This document shows, one piece after another, positions 1 through 7,231 of a stretch of 9,492 nucleotides of DNA; the first letter of the stretch is position 1; each line of letters begins with the position of its first letter. Under the pieces are notes generated by a model that saw only the letters and a list, made by a program, of their open reading frames with translations, had not been told where the DNA came from and did not search any database. Source of the DNA: SLSG01 sp041690235 (GTDB lineage: Bacteria; Bacteroidota; Bacteroidia; Bacteroidales; UBA7960); assembly GCA_041690235.1 (NCBI GenBank), contig JAWLHS010000081.1:1-9492 (forward strand), in the 5' to 3' direction. The position numbers and the translations under genes are program-made.

Positions 1-2706
1 ACCACCCGCATAGTCCCACAAAGTGAACACAACCTGTCCGGTGGTGCCATTCTTGGCCCCGATCCAGTAATAGGCGCCGGTGATGGTATACTCCTGGTCA
101 ATGTTGAAGATCTGGCCGTAGCCATTGTCCTCATAAATGTTGGTTCCGAATGCGTAGCCTTCTCCTTCACCCCAGGTGTAGGTGGCTTCTCCGCTGCGGT
201 TGGCCCAGTCGCCCGGGAGCAGGTATTCAGGCTCCTGAATTTTGGCTTCGGGGGCCGGGTGCATCTCGTAAGCATCGTTTTCACCGGGCTGTATCCATTC
301 CGGGTTGGTGATGCTACCGGTAATAAAAACGCGGTGAACCTCAGGGTCAAACTCTACATCGCCTTCGGCAACGGCTCCGGCCATGTCCACGTTGAAGGTC
401 ACCTCGCTTCCGGGAGGTGCAACCTCCATCACCACGTCAACCGCCAGGTCTCCCTCAACAAGGAGTCCTTCGACGCTGACATCGGTGTAACCGGGGGCCA
501 CCACGGTATAATCGTAAGTACCGGCAGGAATGCCTTCGAATACATAATCTCCTGCGGCATTCACAGTGGTTCCGAGTGTGACGACAGCCGTTTCAATGTC
601 CTCAGCATCTTCATTCTTGACGGTGAAGGTTACGGTATAGGTCGGTGGTTCCTCGATGAGAATGGCGGGTGTAAACAGCCAGTTGTCAGGGGTCAGGGGA
701 ACATAGTCGCCATCGATGTTGATCACCGAGCGGCTCAGCATGTATCCGTCTTCCTGGTAAACAGCGTAGTACCAGTTGTATTCATCCCCATCGGCATCAA
801 CGGCCATCCATCCTTCGGGCAGCCAGTCTGCTCCGTCTTCGTGATCAATGCCTCCATTGAAGTCCTCAGAGAACACAACCAGTTCGTGACCCGCTTTGGC
901 GTCGTCGACAAAATAGATCTTTACATTGTTGATCATCACGCGGTCCATGTCGGTGGATTCGTGGTGCCTGAAGGCAATATACACTTCATCCCCGGCGTAT
1001 TCCGTAATGTCGATCTCCCTGGGCTGGTAGTCCCAGTTGGGAATTTCGGTCGACAGGGTTTCCTCGAACAGCATGGTAAATTCTTCGGGATCGTTGGTTG
1101 TGTTGGAGATCCAGACACTGTAATGCTCTTCCCGGTATATGGCGGTACCTGCAGTAGAGGCGACGTCGTACGAAAGAAAGAATCCGGGCTCCCCGGGTTC
1201 TTCGCCTGGTTTGACGCCAAAGGTCTCGTCCACCACCTTCGGACCGGTCACCGTAAGTGTACGGTTCGGGTCGCCAGCCCATTCGCCTATATCCCATGAC
1301 GGTTCATCCGCAACCAGGAAGTATTTGTAACTGTACTCCCCTTCTTCCACGAACAGGTCAATGGTGTAAATGTGGCCTTCGGCCTTGCCGGCGGGGAACA
1401 ATTCATATTGCGTATCCAATCCGGGCTGGGTCCACTCCGGGTTGGTGAAACCGCCGGTCACGTAAACGCTGTGCACCTCGGGATCAAATACCACATCCCC
1501 TGCGGCCACTGCCCCCTCCATATTAACGTTCATGGTTACCTTGTGCAGTTCGGGTACTTCGGGTGAATCGCTCAGCACGATGTTGTCGACATAGACGAGA
1601 AAATCTTCTTCGTGATCCAGCCCCGTGGTCGGAAAATCGGGGAAAAACACCAATCTGTCATAAGTCCCCTCGGCGGCCGAAAAGTCGAACACCAGGGTTT
1701 CCCACTCTCCGGTCACTGTCTGGGGCTCCATGGAGGGGACTTCAAGAATTGCCGGGTCGGACGATCCGCCTTCCAGCTTAAAGACCACCCGGCTGATCAG
1801 GGGTTTCCATACCTGGACATGGATGTACTTCATTTCGGAAAAGTCAACGGGCTCTTCCGGATCCCAATACATTCCGGCCCAGGGCTGTCCGTCGGCCGAC
1901 CGGGTAAACTCCAGCACCCTGTCGCTGACGTTATTATCGTCCGGGGCGGGATTGTCGATCTGCCGGACACCATTGCCATAACCAAGATAGGGGCCGTTTT
2001 CAAAGACAAAGAACTCGGATTCGAAGTCCTGGAGCACCAAATGATCGGCTTCCCCATCAAGCGGAATCTCCGCAGAACTGCTCAGGACGATGTTGTCGAA
2101 GTAAATGAGGAAGTCTTCTTCGTAATCAACACTGGCCGGAAAATCAGGGAAAAACACCAGTTTGCCATAGCTGCCTTCGGCTGCTGACAAGTCAAACACC
2201 AGGTGTTCCCATGCCCCTTCGGCTGAATGGGCCTCCATGGAATGGACCTCAAGATTGGGCTGTCCGGTGGTGCCGCCTTCAAGCTTAAAGACTACCGGCC
2301 CGACTACTGGTTTCCACACTTGGACATGCACATACTTCATCTCGGAGAAATCCACGGGTTCTTCCGGCTCCCAAAACATTCCGGCCCAGGGCATTCCGTC
2401 GGCCGAACGGGTAAACTCCATCACCTGGTGGCTGTCGTTTACCTCGTCAGGATCGGGATTTTCGATCACTTCAATGCCTTCCCCGTACCCATCATAAGGG
2501 CCATTGGCAAACACAAAGAAGTTCATTTCAAAAATCGCCTCAAAATCTTCGATGACGACCTAATCGGCCTTCAGGGCAAAACCCTGGGTTGCAGGCATGA
2601 TCCTGGAGGCCTGCTTGCCCGTGAGGGCGCGCTGGCCGAAACCGGCAAAGCCGATCATTACCAGGGCCATCATCCAAACAAATTTCAATAGTAAGTTTCT
2701 TTTCAT
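1..2706 (-). CDS. Large secreted multidomain protein, 3' end outside window, interrupted by in-frame TAG
   Basis: The frame has 902 codons, all open except TAG at codon 49. Residues 1-25 form a signal peptide (MKRNLLLK, then a hydrophobic stretch ending GFG-Q). Residues 51-210 and 222-379 are two copies of a beta-sandwich module (EFTRSADG..PWAGM..., KY.HVQVWKP, FDFSAAEG, DNIVLS). Residues 389-487 resemble a starch-binding-like domain (FDPEVHSVYVTGGFTNPEW...EWAGDPNR). Residues 508-600 match the C-terminal half and 608-684 the N-terminal half of a choice-of-anchor J domain, in swapped order. Residues 689-762 are a carboxypeptidase-regulatory-like fold (EGIPAGTYDYTVVAPGY). Residues 768-815 repeat the start of the starch-binding-like domain, and 823-902 begin another module. 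I infer a cell-surface or secreted glycan- or protein-binding role. No catalytic domain is visible. The C-terminus, where a type IX sorting domain would be, lies outside. The TAG means a pseudogene, a sequencing error or readthrough; the next in-frame ATG (codon 61, at 2526) would lose the signal peptide. Confidence 0.8.
1570..2043 (-). repeat. Tandem protein-coding module, copy 2
   Basis: Codes for residues 222-379 and is the partner of the copy just upstream, separated by about 11 residues. Most of the difference lies in the middle, around GGSSDPAILEVPSMEPQT against GGTTGQPNLEVHSMEAHS, which may form a variable loop. The copy is intact and supplies the template residue (Leu, TTG) for the TAG in copy 1. 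Confidence 0.8.
2077..2556 (-). repeat. Tandem protein-coding module, copy 1
   Basis: Codes for residues 51-210 of the large secreted protein. It shares with copy 2 the landmarks NGPY.GYG.G, EFTRSADG, PWAGM, PEEPVDFSEMKY, HVQVWKP, VVFKLEGG, FD.SAAEG, LVFFPDFP and DNIVLS. The fold looks like a galactose-binding-like jelly roll common in Bacteroidetes surface proteins; that assignment is from memory of the pattern. The DNA copies differ at many third codon positions, so the duplication is not recent. Confidence 0.8.
2560..2562 (-). other. In-frame TAG (codon 49) in the large secreted-protein gene
   Basis: Reading on from the ATG at 2706, codon 49 is TAG, preceded by ...LKAD and followed by VVIEDFE. 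In the second copy of the module the aligned stretch reads EADHLVLQDFE, where the residue facing the stop is Leu encoded by TTG. One T-to-A change would therefore turn the presumed ancestral codon into TAG. Signal peptide and mature part share the same frame on both sides, so no frameshift is involved. Confidence 0.9.
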
Positions 2707-2742
2707 AAAAAAGGGTTTAGGGTTAAATAATTAATTCTGCAT

Positions 2743-2785
2743 ATGCCTGCAACAACAGAAGCCGTGCTTATGTTGTTGCAGGTAT
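2743..2785 (-). other. Long hairpin in the leader of the large secreted-protein gene
   Basis: A perfect 12-bp inverted repeat (CCTGCAACAACA at 2746-2757, its complement at 2771-2782) is extended outward by a wobble and two A-T pairs. Inside, after a one-base mismatch, AAGC/GCTT forms four more pairs closing a three-base loop. It ends 36 bases before the ATG at 2706. No T-run follows directly, so it is a poor intrinsic terminator. With the promoter proposed at 2800-2830 the hairpin would start roughly 10 bases into the mRNA. It could stabilise the message, regulate it, or be the end of the upstream transcript. Confidence 0.65.
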
Positions 2786-2799
2786 TGGGTTCCAATGCG

Positions 2800-2830
2800 C
2801 TAATTTAAGGAAAATTTATCCAAATACAAA
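2800..2830 (-). promoter_or_regulatory. Candidate Bacteroidetes-type promoter for the large secreted-protein gene
   Basis: On the minus strand TTTG (2830-2827) is followed after 19 bases by TAAATTAG (2807-2800), one base away from the phylum's TAnnTTTG -7 element. The flanks are AT-rich. The expected start site is about 2793, giving a leader of some 85 nt that contains the hairpin. The imperfect -7 box keeps this at moderate confidence. Confidence 0.45.
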
Positions 2831-2880
2831 AAAGAGGGGGATAATAAAATCCGCTGATTATTTTGCCTGGAAAGGAATGC

Positions 2881-2907
2881 ACGCAACCCCCCGCGGGGAA
2901 TTTGCGT
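2881..2907 (-). terminator. GC-rich interrupted palindrome, possible end of the isomerase transcript
   Basis: ACGCAA (2881-2886) and TTGCGT (2902-2907) are complementary and flank the 10-bp palindrome CCCCGCGGGG (2889-2898). The structure begins 75 bases after the isomerase stop codon, where a terminator would be expected. There is no T-run on the downstream side of the minus strand, so it is not a classical intrinsic terminator. It might be a protein-binding site instead. Confidence 0.3.
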
Positions 2908-2941
2908 AAAGGGAAGGCTTCAGAAAGGGGAAAATGCTGCC

Positions 2942-2983
2942 GCAGGTAATACTATGCAAGTAATACTATGCAGGTAATACCAT
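2942..2983. repeat. Three tandem copies of a 14-bp repeat
   Basis: The unit GCAGGTAATACTAT occurs at 2942-2955, with one change at 2956-2969 (GCAAG...) and one change at 2970-2983 (...TACCAT). The last copy touches the final base of the isomerase stop codon at 2983-2985. It looks like a minisatellite made by slippage, placed just after a coding end. No spacers are present, so it is not CRISPR. Confidence 0.85.
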
Positions 2984-5097
2984 TAGTAGAACATGCTCCG
3001 GTTGTCCTCGATGCGCGCATTGTCTTTGATGGCCTGGAGCACATCGTTGGGCACCCTGTTGCTGAGGGCCGACTTTATCTGCCGTTTGGAGGCGCTCAGG
3101 TCATCGGGAACCGTGGCTGTCTCCCGCTGCGTCACCTGCACGACAAAGACACCGTTTTGCCCCTTGATCGGAGGGGAGAGGGTGTTTTCCTCCATGGCGA
3201 AAGCGGCGCCGATGATTTTGGGCTCCTGACCGGCGCCCGGCAGGTTTGAGGCGGTGAAACGCAGGTCGGCGGCTGTCTGGACTTCGCGTCCCAGCACCCC
3301 GGCAATGTCTTCAAGACTGTTCCCCGCCTGGCTGATCTGGTTGGACACCATCTCAAATTTCTTTTCCCGAATGACAAGCCTTGTTACCTCGTCACGAATC
3401 TGTTCAAGCTCCGGAATGCCCTCTTCGATGTCTTCGGTAACCGTGGCAATGATGAACCGGTTGTCGAGTTCGAAAATGCGCGAAAAATCGCCCTGGCGGG
3501 TGTCCTCCATAAAGGCCCATTGTATGATGCCACGGGGATTTTCGATGCCCGGCAGACTGAAGTCCATCTCGCGGATGTTTTCGGCGGTGCGGACAGAGGC
3601 GTCCAGTTCTTCGGCTGTCTGGCGGAAGGCCTTGCTTTCCCTCAGGCGGGATGCAAAGGTGCTGGCCTGGGCATAAACATTTTGGTAGGTGCGTGTACTG
3701 GGTTCAATATCGCGCGTTAAGAAGGCCACCTGGATCTTTTTGGACCCGGCCGATTTACCGGTCACGTGAATGACATGGATGCCGAATTCACTCTCGGCAG
3801 TGACCATGGATCCTGTCGGGGTGCTGATCACGGCTTCGTTGAAAGTGGAAACCATGTCTCCGTCCCGGAACCATCCCAAATCCCCCATATTGACTTGTGC
3901 GGAGGGATCGTCGGAGGCCTCAAGGGCCACTTCCGGGAACCGGGCCGGGTTCTGCCTTACAACGGCAAGGATGCTGTCGGCCCGCTCCCTTGCCTGGGGC
4001 AGGCTGCGGGTGACCTGGGTGGGTGCCGCAGAACCTGCAAAAGCCACCAGGATGTGACTGGCCTGCATGGAATCGGGACGCATCTGTGCATCGACCAGTT
4101 TGGCCAGTACAAGGGAATTGCCATCCACATAGGGGCCGTGAACGGTGCCGGTCGGGGCATCGAAGAACAAGGGATCGATTTCCGGAGAAAGCGAACCCTG
4201 GCCGTGGAAGGTGGGATCAAAGCGCCTGTCGGATACTGAATTGATGAAAGGGATGATGTCTTCTGTCTGTTCCAGCTCATCTTTTAATTCCAATAGTTCG
4301 GCACGCAGGGCTTCACGGTCTTCGTCGGTGGGAAACACATTGAAAGATACGTATTCGATGCTGCGGGATGCTTCGCGCTGGAAGGACTCCTTGTTTTCAT
4401 CGTAATGCCTGCGCAGTTCCCGGTCGGAAACGCTGACCAAAGTGTCGTTTATGTCTGTGAAAGGCTGATAAACGAAACGGATGTCGGCAGAGGCGTTGCG
4501 GTCCTGGTAATCCTTGCGGGCAAGTACCTGCGGAACGTAGTAAGCCTTGCTGATCAGGTTATGGTATTTACTCTCGGCCCGTTCCCGCTTCATGAACTGC
4601 TCCACATTGACCCACTGGCTTTGAACGGAAGGTTCCAGCAAGTCAAAATTCTGAAGGAACTCAATCACCTGTTGGGGGTCGTAAGCACCGGTCTGCGGGT
4701 TGGTGAAGCTTTGGACAATCAGGGAGTGGGGTTCACTGCCGTGGATCATATCATAAAGTTCCTCCGAAGTTACTTCTATACCCAGGCGTTCCAACTCTCC
4801 GCCAAGGAGGATCTCGCGCTGCATCTGGGTCCAAACCTGTTCGCGGATCTGAAAGGCCTCCCGCGCGCCCAGGTTGGCCTGGCCGGTCTGTGCCCGCCAG
4901 TTTTCTGCCTGCTCATTGACGCGCTGTTCGAACTCCTGGTAAGAAATGGTTGTTTTGTTTATTTTCCCTACATCGAAACGCTGACCGCCCATGGGCCCAT
5001 ATCCCAGAAAATCACCAAGCACAAATGCTGCCAGGGCGAATCCGATCACCGCGATCAATAATCCGGAGTAACTCCTTATCTTGCTAATAACTGCCAT
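2983..5097 (-). CDS. PpiD/SurA-like membrane-anchored peptidyl-prolyl cis-trans isomerase
   Basis: This 704-residue protein catalyses or assists prolyl isomerisation and chaperones newly exported envelope proteins in the periplasm. A short cytoplasmic start (MAVISKIRSYS) is followed by one membrane helix at about residues 12-30, as in PpiD. Residues about 35-340 form a long SurA_N-type chaperone region. A parvulin domain spans about 343-448, with ASHILVAF at 346-353, a GDLGWF motif at 405-410 and FGIHVIHVTG at 438-447. Residues 626-656 (IIGAAFAMEENTLSPPI...GVFVVQV) look like the tail of a second, degenerate parvulin unit. The length fits Bacteroidetes PpiD homologues, which are longer than the enterobacterial protein. 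It sits downstream of corC/lptC-type genes with its own promoter element. The start is the only ATG giving the short tail plus helix. I give no symbol because PpiD and SurA naming is mixed in this phylum. Confidence 0.92.
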   Translation of the reverse strand: MAVISKIRSYSGLLIAVIGFALAAFVLGDFLGYGPMGGQRFDVGKINKTTISYQEFEQRVNEQAENWRAQTGQANLGAREAFQIREQVWTQMQREILLGGELERLGIEVTSEELYDMIHGSEPHSLIVQSFTNPQTGAYDPQQVIEFLQNFDLLEPSVQSQWVNVEQFMKRERAESKYHNLISKAYYVPQVLARKDYQDRNASADIRFVYQPFTDINDTLVSVSDRELRRHYDENKESFQREASRSIEYVSFNVFPTDEDREALRAELLELKDELEQTEDIIPFINSVSDRRFDPTFHGQGSLSPEIDPLFFDAPTGTVHGPYVDGNSLVLAKLVDAQMRPDSMQASHILVAFAGSAAPTQVTRSLPQARERADSILAVVRQNPARFPEVALEASDDPSAQVNMGDLGWFRDGDMVSTFNEAVISTPTGSMVTAESEFGIHVIHVTGKSAGSKKIQVAFLTRDIEPSTRTYQNVYAQASTFASRLRESKAFRQTAEELDASVRTAENIREMDFSLPGIENPRGIIQWAFMEDTRQGDFSRIFELDNRFIIATVTEDIEEGIPELEQIRDEVTRLVIREKKFEMVSNQISQAGNSLEDIAGVLGREVQTAADLRFTASNLPGAGQEPKIIGAAFAMEENTLSPPIKGQNGVFVVQVTQRETATVPDDLSASKRQIKSALSNRVPNDVLQAIKDNARIEDNRSMFY

Positions 5098-5125
5098 ATC
5101 CCATTGTCTTTAAAAAATTCGTGTG

Positions 5126-5133
5126 CAAAGGTA
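5126..5133 (-). promoter_or_regulatory. TAnnTTTG -7 element upstream of the isomerase gene
   Basis: The minus strand reads TACCTTTG followed by C, a full match to the Bacteroidetes -7 consensus. It lies 28 bases before the ATG at 5097, giving a very short leader. No clear TTTG is present at the expected -33 distance; the spacer is very AT-rich. The site suggests that the isomerase can be transcribed apart from the genes before it. Confidence 0.65.
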
Positions 5134-5233
5134 TATAAAAAATTAATAAATCATCAGGCTTTGGGAATCGGGAAAGCTTTGTTTTGTTTTTGCCGGTACG
5201 AAGAAAGCGGACCGCCCGCCCGGGCTGGATAAC

Positions 5234-6526
5234 TTATTGGGGGGTTTTGCGCACCTGAACGGTTTCGATGCGTTTCTCACTTACCTGCAGGATCTTGAAG
5301 GTCAGCTGTCCGATGTTGATTTCTGCGCCTTTCTGGGGGATGCTTTCGAATTGGTTCAACAGCAGTCCGCCCAGCGTTTCATAATCTTCGGCTTCCGGCA
5401 AATCCAGCGCGAATTGCTCATTCAGGTAGTCGATCTCCAGCCGGGCGGAAAAGATGAACTCATTTTTTCGGACCTGCTTTTCGATCAGGTCATCCCGATC
5501 GTACTCGTCGTCGATCTCACCAAAGATCTCCTCGATGATGTCTTCGATGGTGATGATGCCAGAGGTGCCCCCGAATTCATCGACCACCGCCGCGATGCTT
5601 TTTCTTTGCTGTATAAAGTTCTGCATCAGCTTGTTGGCGTGCATGGTTTCGGGTACCAGCATGATGGGCCTGGTGATGGGCCTGATTTCATCGGGTTTGC
5701 GAAAAAAGTCAAACGCATGTACATATCCCGTGATATTGTCGATGGAGTCTTTATAGATGAGGATTTTGGAAAGCCCGGTCTGGGAAAACAGGGACCGTAT
5801 GTCGGAGGGTTTCTCGCTGTCGGATACGGCAACGATCTCCGTGCGTGGGATCATGCAGTCTCGAACCCTGACATCGGGAAACTCAATGGCGTTGCGGAAG
5901 ATCTGTATGTCCCGGTTGCTATCGTTCTCCTGTTCGGGTTGCTGACCGAATTCCCTCAGGTAATTGTCCATATCCACAATGTCGAATGCTTTTTTGTTGT
6001 TTTCCGTATCCACTTTTAACACATATTTCATGATGAGGTTGGAAAGGGAAATGGTCAGGGCAACCAAGGGGTAAAGCAGGTAATAAACCAGGGTCACGGG
6101 AAAGGCAAAAAGGTTCAGAAAGCGGTTGGGGTTGATCCGGAAAAATGTTTTGGGCAGAAACTCGGCAAAGATCAGAACAATCATCGAAGAGACCAGGGTT
6201 TGCAGGATCAGAACGCTTAACCCGGTGTTGATCGCCCTGGGGAGCATGGCAAAAAACACGGGCTCAAGCAGGGCGGCAAAGGAAATACCATAGATGACCA
6301 GGGCGATGTTGTTCCCTACCAGCATGGTGGAAATAAAACTGGATTCGGAACGGACGAATCGGGAGATCAGGTTGGCCGAAAACCCGCCACCCTTACGGTC
6401 CACCTCCACCTTAAACTTGTTGGCCGAAATAAAGGCGATTTCCATTCCGGAGAAGAAGGCGGAGAAAAGAAGGCTGAATGCGATGATAATGTATGGTGTC
6501 AAAATACGTTCATTTGTGATCAACAA
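5234..6526 (-). CDS. CNNM/CorC (HlyC/TlyC, GldE-like) membrane protein
   Basis: The 430-residue protein sits in the inner membrane. The family is linked to divalent metal (Mg/Co) transport, and in Bacteroidetes the branch includes the gliding-associated GldE. Residues about 10-170 form a DUF21/CNNM membrane domain with SAFFSGMEIAF (22-32), GNN (71-73) and AEFLPKTFFR (121-130). Two CBS domains follow at about 210-335, starting with RDCMIPRTEI (222-231) and ending in DEFGGTSGIITIEDIIEE (316-333). The CorC_HlyC domain fills about 350-427. The start is TTG, because no ATG or GTG in frame keeps the first membrane helix; the first in-frame ATG is Met28, inside it. A second TTG follows directly at 6523. 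The preceding lptC stop (TGA, 6550-6548) is in the same frame, seven codons earlier. The old name haemolysin is misleading. Confidence 0.92.
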   Translation of the reverse strand: MLITNERILTPYIIIAFSLLFSAFFSGMEIAFISANKFKVEVDRKGGGFSANLISRFVRSESSFISTMLVGNNIALVIYGISFAALLEPVFFAMLPRAINTGLSVLILQTLVSSMIVLIFAEFLPKTFFRINPNRFLNLFAFPVTLVYYLLYPLVALTISLSNLIMKYVLKVDTENNKKAFDIVDMDNYLREFGQQPEQENDSNRDIQIFRNAIEFPDVRVRDCMIPRTEIVAVSDSEKPSDIRSLFSQTGLSKILIYKDSIDNITGYVHAFDFFRKPDEIRPITRPIMLVPETMHANKLMQNFIQQRKSIAAVVDEFGGTSGIITIEDIIEEIFGEIDDEYDRDDLIEKQVRKNEFIFSARLEIDYLNEQFALDLPEAEDYETLGGLLLNQFESIPQKGAEINIGQLTFKILQVSEKRIETVQVRKTPQ

Positions 6527-6547
6527 ATCGTAGCCCCGGCAAGCGGT

Positions 6548-7228
6548 TCATCGTTTTTCGGGCTCGGACTGCAGTTCGGGTTCTTCCGGGGGTTCTGCTC
6601 CCGCCTGTGTTGCCGGCCCTGTCACTGTGTCGGTGGCCGCACCCGCTTCGGTGTCAATGGTAAATGTTCCACGGGGCCTGGTGATGATCCATTCGTTGAA
6701 TCGCTCATCCGACTCAAAACCATCCCCATACAAAACTTCTTCGGCCGTGGTTATTTTCACAAATTTATCAGAAAAAATGATTTCCTTTTGTTGATCCCAT
6801 ACCAGGTATTCGGTATTGAGGCGTTCGTTGAGCTCGTTGACGACCACCACGTCGTTTCTGGCTTCGATGCGGTCATCGTCTTCGTAGCTGATGGCATAAT
6901 TGGCCGAAAGGCTTGAAGTCACGTTCATCAGGGTGTCGTAAAATTCAACCTGTAGTCCCAGGGGCATCTCCATATAGTTTTTCTCACCCGTATAACGCTC
7001 CATCTCCGGGGCCTTCATCCTCATGCGGATATGCGCCCCCTCGCTGTATACCACTTCAATATTCCGGGTCGACTCCGTGGGGCCTTCGTCGGGTCGTGTA
7101 AGCGTTTCGATGGTTTTCAGGTCGGGCTGGCAAGAAAAAAGCATTGCCAATCCAAAGAGGAGGGCAATGCTTTTGGGTGCTGGTAATAATGAGTGGTTTC
7201 TTATCTCCTTTGCAGGGGAAGGGTCCAT
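6548..7228 (-). CDS. lptC: LPS export lipoprotein LptC
   Basis: LptC receives lipopolysaccharide from the LptBFG transporter and passes it on to the periplasmic LptA bridge. This 226-residue protein has a charged start, a hydrophobic segment and a lipobox (LFSC, Cys33), so it is probably a lipoprotein; many Bacteroidetes LptC proteins are lipoproteins whereas the E. coli one has a membrane helix. Residues about 43-192 form the beta-jelly-roll (EVVYSEGAHIRMRMKAPEMERY, AN..ISYEDDDRIEARNDVVVVN, LNTEYLVWDQQKEIIFSDKFVKITT, GDGFESDE). The last 35 or so residues are rich in Pro, Glu, Ala and Thr and look disordered. The ATG lies three bases after the TPR gene's stop, so the two are translationally close. 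LptA, LptB, LptF and LptG are not in the window. Confidence 0.9.
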   Translation of the reverse strand: MDPSPAKEIRNHSLLPAPKSIALLFGLAMLFSCQPDLKTIETLTRPDEGPTESTRNIEVVYSEGAHIRMRMKAPEMERYTGEKNYMEMPLGLQVEFYDTLMNVTSSLSANYAISYEDDDRIEARNDVVVVNELNERLNTEYLVWDQQKEIIFSDKFVKITTAEEVLYGDGFESDERFNEWIITRPRGTFTIDTEAGAATDTVTGPATQAGAEPPEEPELQSEPEKR

Positions 7229-7231
7229 GGC

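Noticed and set aside
259..1299. 346-codon open frame on the plus strand
   Set aside because: It lies fully antisense to the large secreted protein in the codon-aligned register. The protein is Val/Gly/His-rich with no domain pattern, as expected of a shadow of GC-rich coding.
2560..2562. Reassignment of TAG to an amino acid in this organism
   Set aside because: The five complete gene ends in the window use TAA four times and TGA once, which is compatible with TAG recoding. Five genes are too few to support it, and a single substitution from TTG explains the case.
2942..2983. CRISPR array
   Set aside because: The repeats are 14 bp and directly adjacent, with no spacers and no cas genes nearby.
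4405..5061. 218-codon open frame on the plus strand
   Set aside because: It is antisense to the N-terminal chaperone region of the isomerase and has no signal, helix pattern or own promoter.
5098..5233. Intrinsic terminator after the CorC-like gene
   Set aside because: GC-rich sequence and the 8-bp palindrome GCCCGGGC at 5218-5225 are present, but no stable stem with a following T-run was found on the minus strand.
5237..6019. 260-codon open frame on the plus strand
   Set aside because: It is antisense and codon-aligned to the CorC-like gene, whose motifs are clear. The plus-strand product shows no recognisable family.
6499..6513. ATG at 6513 as start of the CorC-like protein
   Set aside because: It is in another frame and meets TGA after four codons.
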